From contig JAZDHF010000164.1 in assembly GCA_043806315.1 (NCBI GenBank), forward strand, positions 1 through 6,668: a DNA stretch of 6,668 bases, read 5' to 3'. Below the pieces are notes generated by a model. It had not been told where the DNA came from, ran no database searches, and saw only the letters and a program-made list of their open reading frames with translations. The position numbers and the translations under genes are program-made. The DNA comes from SBAX01 sp043806315 (GTDB taxonomy: Bacteria > Planctomycetota > Phycisphaerae > UBA1845). Of this stretch, positions 4,485 to 6,668 are shown one piece after another. Position 1 is the first letter of the stretch. Each line of letters starts with the position of its first letter.

Positions 4485-6076
4485 CGCTTGTCTCCTGTCT
4501 GTGGGGCCGGCGGCGGGGAGAAGGTCTGAAGTTCCTTGAAGATTTCGGCGAACGGTCCTTCCGTGTTGGTGAGGATGGAGCGGATCGCCGGCGCGACTCT
4601 CTGCAGGAAGAACTGCTGGGCGTAGGTCGTGCCGTCGCCGAAGGCCTTGACCGAGCGGGCGAGCGGCTCGGCCTTCGCCCGGTAGTCGAACAAAATGACA
4701 TTGGCCTCGGCCTGACCGCGGGCGTGAATCGCCTCCGCCTGTTTGGAAGCCGCCTCCAGTTCGAGCTTGGCGACCTCCAATTCGCGCTTGGCCTTCGTCA
4801 CCGCGACGCCCTTGTGCTGCTCGGCCTCTTTGGTCACGCTGACGACTTGGCGACGCCCGTTCCCGACGGCGCTGTTCTGAGACTGCATTTCGCGCTGCTC
4901 GACGAGTCTGGCCTCGGATTTGGCCTCCGTCATTTGGTTGGTCGAACGCTCGATCTCCTGATCCGCCTGCTCGCGTTGACTGATTAAGCCGGCGATCTCC
5001 GCGGGCGGCTGAATGTCACGCACCAGGGCGGCCTTGATGTCGATCCCCTGTTCCCAGCAGTCCCGCCTCAACTCGGAAAGAACGTGGTCCTGGAACACCA
5101 AGCGGGTCTTGCCGGTGATGAACTCCTTGGCCGGCAGCTTCGACCCTTGGATTCTGGCGATGCTTCGGACGTTGGGCAGGATGATCTTGGCGAGAATCTC
5201 CGCCGCGTCGCCGTAGGCTACGATGATCTCGGCCACGCGCTCGGGACGGATGGCCCACTCGATGGTCCCCTCAATGGTGATGGTGAAGCTGTCATTGGAG
5301 GGGAAGTGAATGGCATCGTCGCTCACCATGTCGTACTTATGGCTGCGGACGTCGACCACCTCGATGTGCTTGAGATACGGATTGTAGTATTCCAAGCCGG
5401 GGGCCAGCGTCTCGTGTTGGACGCCCTTTTCACCGGGCTCGACGGTGAAGGTGTTCCGCCGCTTGGGGTCGGTGCCGCTGAGCAGCGTAACGACGCCGAC
5501 ATGCCCCTCGGGGATTTGCACGGCCGGGAAGCGCTGCACGTCGTAGGCGAGAAGATTGATGTTGTAGCGGCCTGGGCGGAGGATGTCCGCCACCGGACCG
5601 CGCTCATCCGGCTCGGTGGCGACCGTCTTGGGAAACGGGAGCGGTTTGCCGAACTTGCGGATCAAGACGCCCATCTCGTTTTGCCCGATCACCGTGGCGT
5701 TGAACTTGACGACCTTGAAGGAGTAGGGATTGGGGAAGTAGCGGCCCTCGGAGAGCACTTCGTAACGAATGCCTTTGTAGTGCTGCCGCACGTACTCCTC
5801 CGCGTCGCCCGTCTTCTTGGCGATCGCCCGGACCAGTTCCGGATAGAGCACGACCTGGTCGTCGTGTTCCGGCGCGAGGTCGGCGGGAAGGCGTTTTCCG
5901 GTCTTGTTCACCAGGACCAGAATCTGCCCCGCGTCAACCTCGACGCGGATGACGAACCACTCCACGAAGCCGATGAGAAAGGCCGCGAACAACACGGCGC
6001 TGACCAGCTTCGCAACGAGCGGTCCGCGCAGGGGCGTGCCCTTGGGTATCATGGGGGGGATTCCAGTTTGCGACAT
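4481..6076 (-). CDS. SPFH/band-7 domain membrane protein (first of pair)
   Basis: The 531-residue protein has a short basic N-terminus, one membrane helix (about 21-43) and then a large, probably extracytoplasmic body. Three PGxYxxNP-like modules come first (EGRYFPNP 110-117, PGRYNIN 168-174, PGLEYYNP 226-233). An acidic and helical insert (about 66-100) interrupts the first. The SPFH core spans about 234-360 (FTITIEGTIEWAIRPERVAEII, then a LVRDIQPPAEI end), and a charged Ala/Glu/Gln-rich helix spans about 362-475. It is a paralogue-like companion of the downstream SPFH protein, and the two probably assemble together, as HflK and HflC do. The start is firm: AAAGGAGG at 6089-6082 lies 5 nt before the ATG. 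It shares a leftward cluster with the zinc-ribbon gene 108 nt upstream. A specific flotillin, HflK or HflC name is not justified. Confidence 0.88.
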   Translation of the reverse strand: MSQTGIPPMIPKGTPLRGPLVAKLVSAVLFAAFLIGFVEWFVIRVEVDAGQILVLVNKTGKRLPADLAPEHDDQVVLYPELVRAIAKKTGDAEEYVRQHYKGIRYEVLSEGRYFPNPYSFKVVKFNATVIGQNEMGVLIRKFGKPLPFPKTVATEPDERGPVADILRPGRYNINLLAYDVQRFPAVQIPEGHVGVVTLLSGTDPKRRNTFTVEPGEKGVQHETLAPGLEYYNPYLKHIEVVDVRSHKYDMVSDDAIHFPSNDSFTITIEGTIEWAIRPERVAEIIVAYGDAAEILAKIILPNVRSIARIQGSKLPAKEFITGKTRLVFQDHVLSELRRDCWEQGIDIKAALVRDIQPPAEIAGLISQREQADQEIERSTNQMTEAKSEARLVEQREMQSQNSAVGNGRRQVVSVTKEAEQHKGVAVTKAKRELEVAKLELEAASKQAEAIHARGQAEANVILFDYRAKAEPLARSVKAFGDGTTYAQQFFLQRVAPAIRSILTNTEGPFAEIFKELQTFSPPPAPQTGDKR

Positions 6077-6081
6077 CGTCG

Positions 6082-6089
6082 CCTCCTTT
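6082..6089 (-). promoter_or_regulatory. Strong ribosome binding site of the first SPFH gene
   Basis: The minus strand reads AAAGGAGG, 5 nt from the ATG at 6076. This is the best Shine-Dalgarno match in the window and fixes the start. Confidence 0.75.
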
Positions 6090-6103
6090 GCTTTGCTTTA
6101 CGC

Positions 6104-6158
6104 GTGTGCCACGGCTGTGTCAGCCGTGCGCTCCACTGCCGACACGGCAGTGGCACAC
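6104..6158. repeat. Compound palindrome with three stems
   Basis: Two perfect hairpins, CACGGCTG-TGT-CAGCCGTG (6110-6128) and CCACTGCCG-ACA-CGGCAGTGG (6133-6153), are enclosed by GTGTG (6104-6108) and CACAC (6154-6158). The folded form would be a three-way junction or cruciform. The ends GTGTGCCA and TGGCACAC are perfect 8-bp inverted termini. The element fills half of the gap between the zinc-ribbon and SPFH genes. It could be a small non-autonomous palindromic element, an mRNA structure or an attenuator. There is no T-run after it in the leftward direction, so it is not a standard terminator. Confidence 0.85.
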
Positions 6159-6184
6159 TGAGACGCTTCACCAACCACGACCGA

Positions 6185-6376
6185 CTACTCCAGTTTCGTC
6201 CCACATCGAGCGCAGAACTTCGCCAGTCGCGGGTTTCGCTGTCCGCAGCGTCCGCATTCCTCGCGGGCGTCGCTCTCCCGTTTGGACCAAGCTCGGCGCA
6301 ACAAAATGAGTGCGCAAATCAGACACGCCCCGAGGAGCGTGACCACGATGAAGGTCATGGGAGCGAACGGTCTCAT
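6185..6376 (-). CDS. Small membrane-anchored zinc-ribbon protein
   Basis: The 63-residue product has one membrane helix (about 8-27), a basic linker (RRAWSKR) and a C-terminal zinc ribbon with C41-x2-C44-x10-C55-x2-C58, ending in the common CARCGTKL form. The basic linker predicts that the zinc ribbon faces the cytoplasm. It lies 108 nt upstream of the SPFH pair on the same strand and may be the first gene of that operon, perhaps a cytoplasmic partner for the SPFH assembly; this link is inferred from position only. Two in-frame ATGs (6376 and 6358) are possible, neither with a clear ribosome site. The longer form is given; the shorter would be 57 residues. Confidence 0.72.
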   Translation of the reverse strand: MRPFAPMTFIVVTLLGACLICALILLRRAWSKRESDAREECGRCGQRNPRLAKFCARCGTKLE

Positions 6377-6528
6377 GGTTCAACTGGACAGCCGCGCAGC
6401 GGTGTCGACAACGAAGGAGCCGTCGGCCTTACGACCCGCCGCCGGATTCTACCACGAGAACGTAGCGCTGGGTACAGAGCCCGGGCGCGCTCGACGGCGT
6501 CCTATGGTGGCGTAAATAAATAATGGCC
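6377..6528. other. Intergenic region between transposase and zinc-ribbon gene
   Basis: On the minus strand a possible -10 box TAGAAT lies at 6451-6446 with only a weak -35 match (TACCCA) 17 nt before it; this could serve the zinc-ribbon gene. The IS end should lie somewhere in this stretch, beyond the transposase stop, but I cannot pick out its terminal inverted repeat with only one end visible. An AT-rich patch (6512-6524) sits just downstream of the transposase stop. Confidence 0.35.
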
Positions 6529-6668
6529 TCAAATCGACCATGATGCTCGTGGTTGAATGGTGTAGTTCCATTCGCCGTGGAAGCTGTGACGTTCGATGTT
6601 CACGTGCTTCATTTCCTCATCCGTCACCTTGCGGGCCGTGGGATATTTGCGGCGGTCCAAGCGGCAGG
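6529..6668 (-). CDS. ISAzo13-type transposase, C-terminal end (continues beyond the window)
   Basis: Read leftward from the window edge, 45 codons lead to a TGA at 6531-6529. The sequence has LDRRKYPTARKVTDEEMKHV, then NIERHSFHGEWNYTIQPR. The pattern K(V)(T/S)DEEM, N(I/L).RH.FHGEWNYTI.P is what I know as the closing stretch of ISAzo13-family transposases. The family places its catalytic acidic residues upstream, outside the window, so I cannot say whether the element is active. The last five residues (ASWSI) run past the usual end of the family and may reflect a slightly altered stop. It is the only mobile-element gene seen. Confidence 0.72.
   Translation of the reverse strand, partial: CRLDRRKYPTARKVTDEEMKHVNIERHSFHGEWNYTIQPRASWSI

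Noticed and set aside
5084..6523. 479-codon open frame on the plus strand across the first SPFH gene and the zinc-ribbon gene
   Set aside because: It is antisense to two genes with recognisable domains and runs straight through the palindromic element; the composition is typical of a shadow frame.

Overview
The window is GC-rich, with G/C-ending codons throughout. It looks like a chromosomal segment from an environmental bacterium. The overall style (paired large SPFH proteins, a DUF433/DUF5615 pair, an ISAzo13-type transposase end, compound palindromes and short-period pyrimidine-rich tandem arrays between genes) suggests Planctomycetota. This is an impression from gene and repeat style only, because no rRNA or marker gene is present.

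Left part (1-1663). Bases 1-191 hold no recognisable gene. A leftward two-gene operon follows: a small multi-pass membrane protein resembling the S (substrate-binding) subunit of an ECF transporter (1123-566), translationally coupled by a GTGA overlap to a single-domain cupin (569-192). A plausible sigma70-type promoter lies at 1268-1240, leaving a leader of about 110 nt. The stretch 1269-1663 is non-coding. It carries a nested inverted repeat (1313-1355), the first copy of a 71-bp direct repeat that includes a terminator-like hairpin, and the promoter of the next operon.

Middle part (1664-2732). A rightward toxin-antitoxin-type pair, DUF433 antitoxin (1664-1888) and DUF5615 PIN-like protein (1885-2217), is driven by an extended -10 promoter placed so close to the ATG that the mRNA is probably leaderless. 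After it come about 370 nt of non-coding DNA with a degenerate 8-bp-period array (2306-2414) and a TAATTCC-type array (2542-2580). The second copy of the 71-bp repeat (2584-2654) follows. The pair and both arrays are therefore bracketed by near-identical direct repeats (70/71 bases).

Right part (2672-6668). A leftward cluster encodes a 63-residue membrane-anchored zinc-ribbon protein (6376-6185), a 531-residue SPFH/band-7 protein (6076-4481) and a second, 583-residue SPFH/band-7 protein (4484-2733). The two SPFH genes overlap by ATGA. Both proteins have one N-terminal membrane helix, three tandem beta-type modules each marked by a PGxYxxNP-like motif, an SPFH core and a long charged helical region. 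The likely job is a heteromeric, membrane-attached SPFH assembly comparable in logic to HflK/HflC or flotillin cages, but with enlarged walls. A three-stem palindromic element sits between the zinc-ribbon gene and the first SPFH gene. At the right edge is the C-terminal end of an ISAzo13-type transposase, also leftward.

The most interesting items are the multi-module SPFH pair with its zinc-ribbon neighbour, the direct repeats around the TA pair, the degenerate 8-bp-period array, and a protein-like 21-codon stretch in the +1 frame just past the stop of the second SPFH gene.
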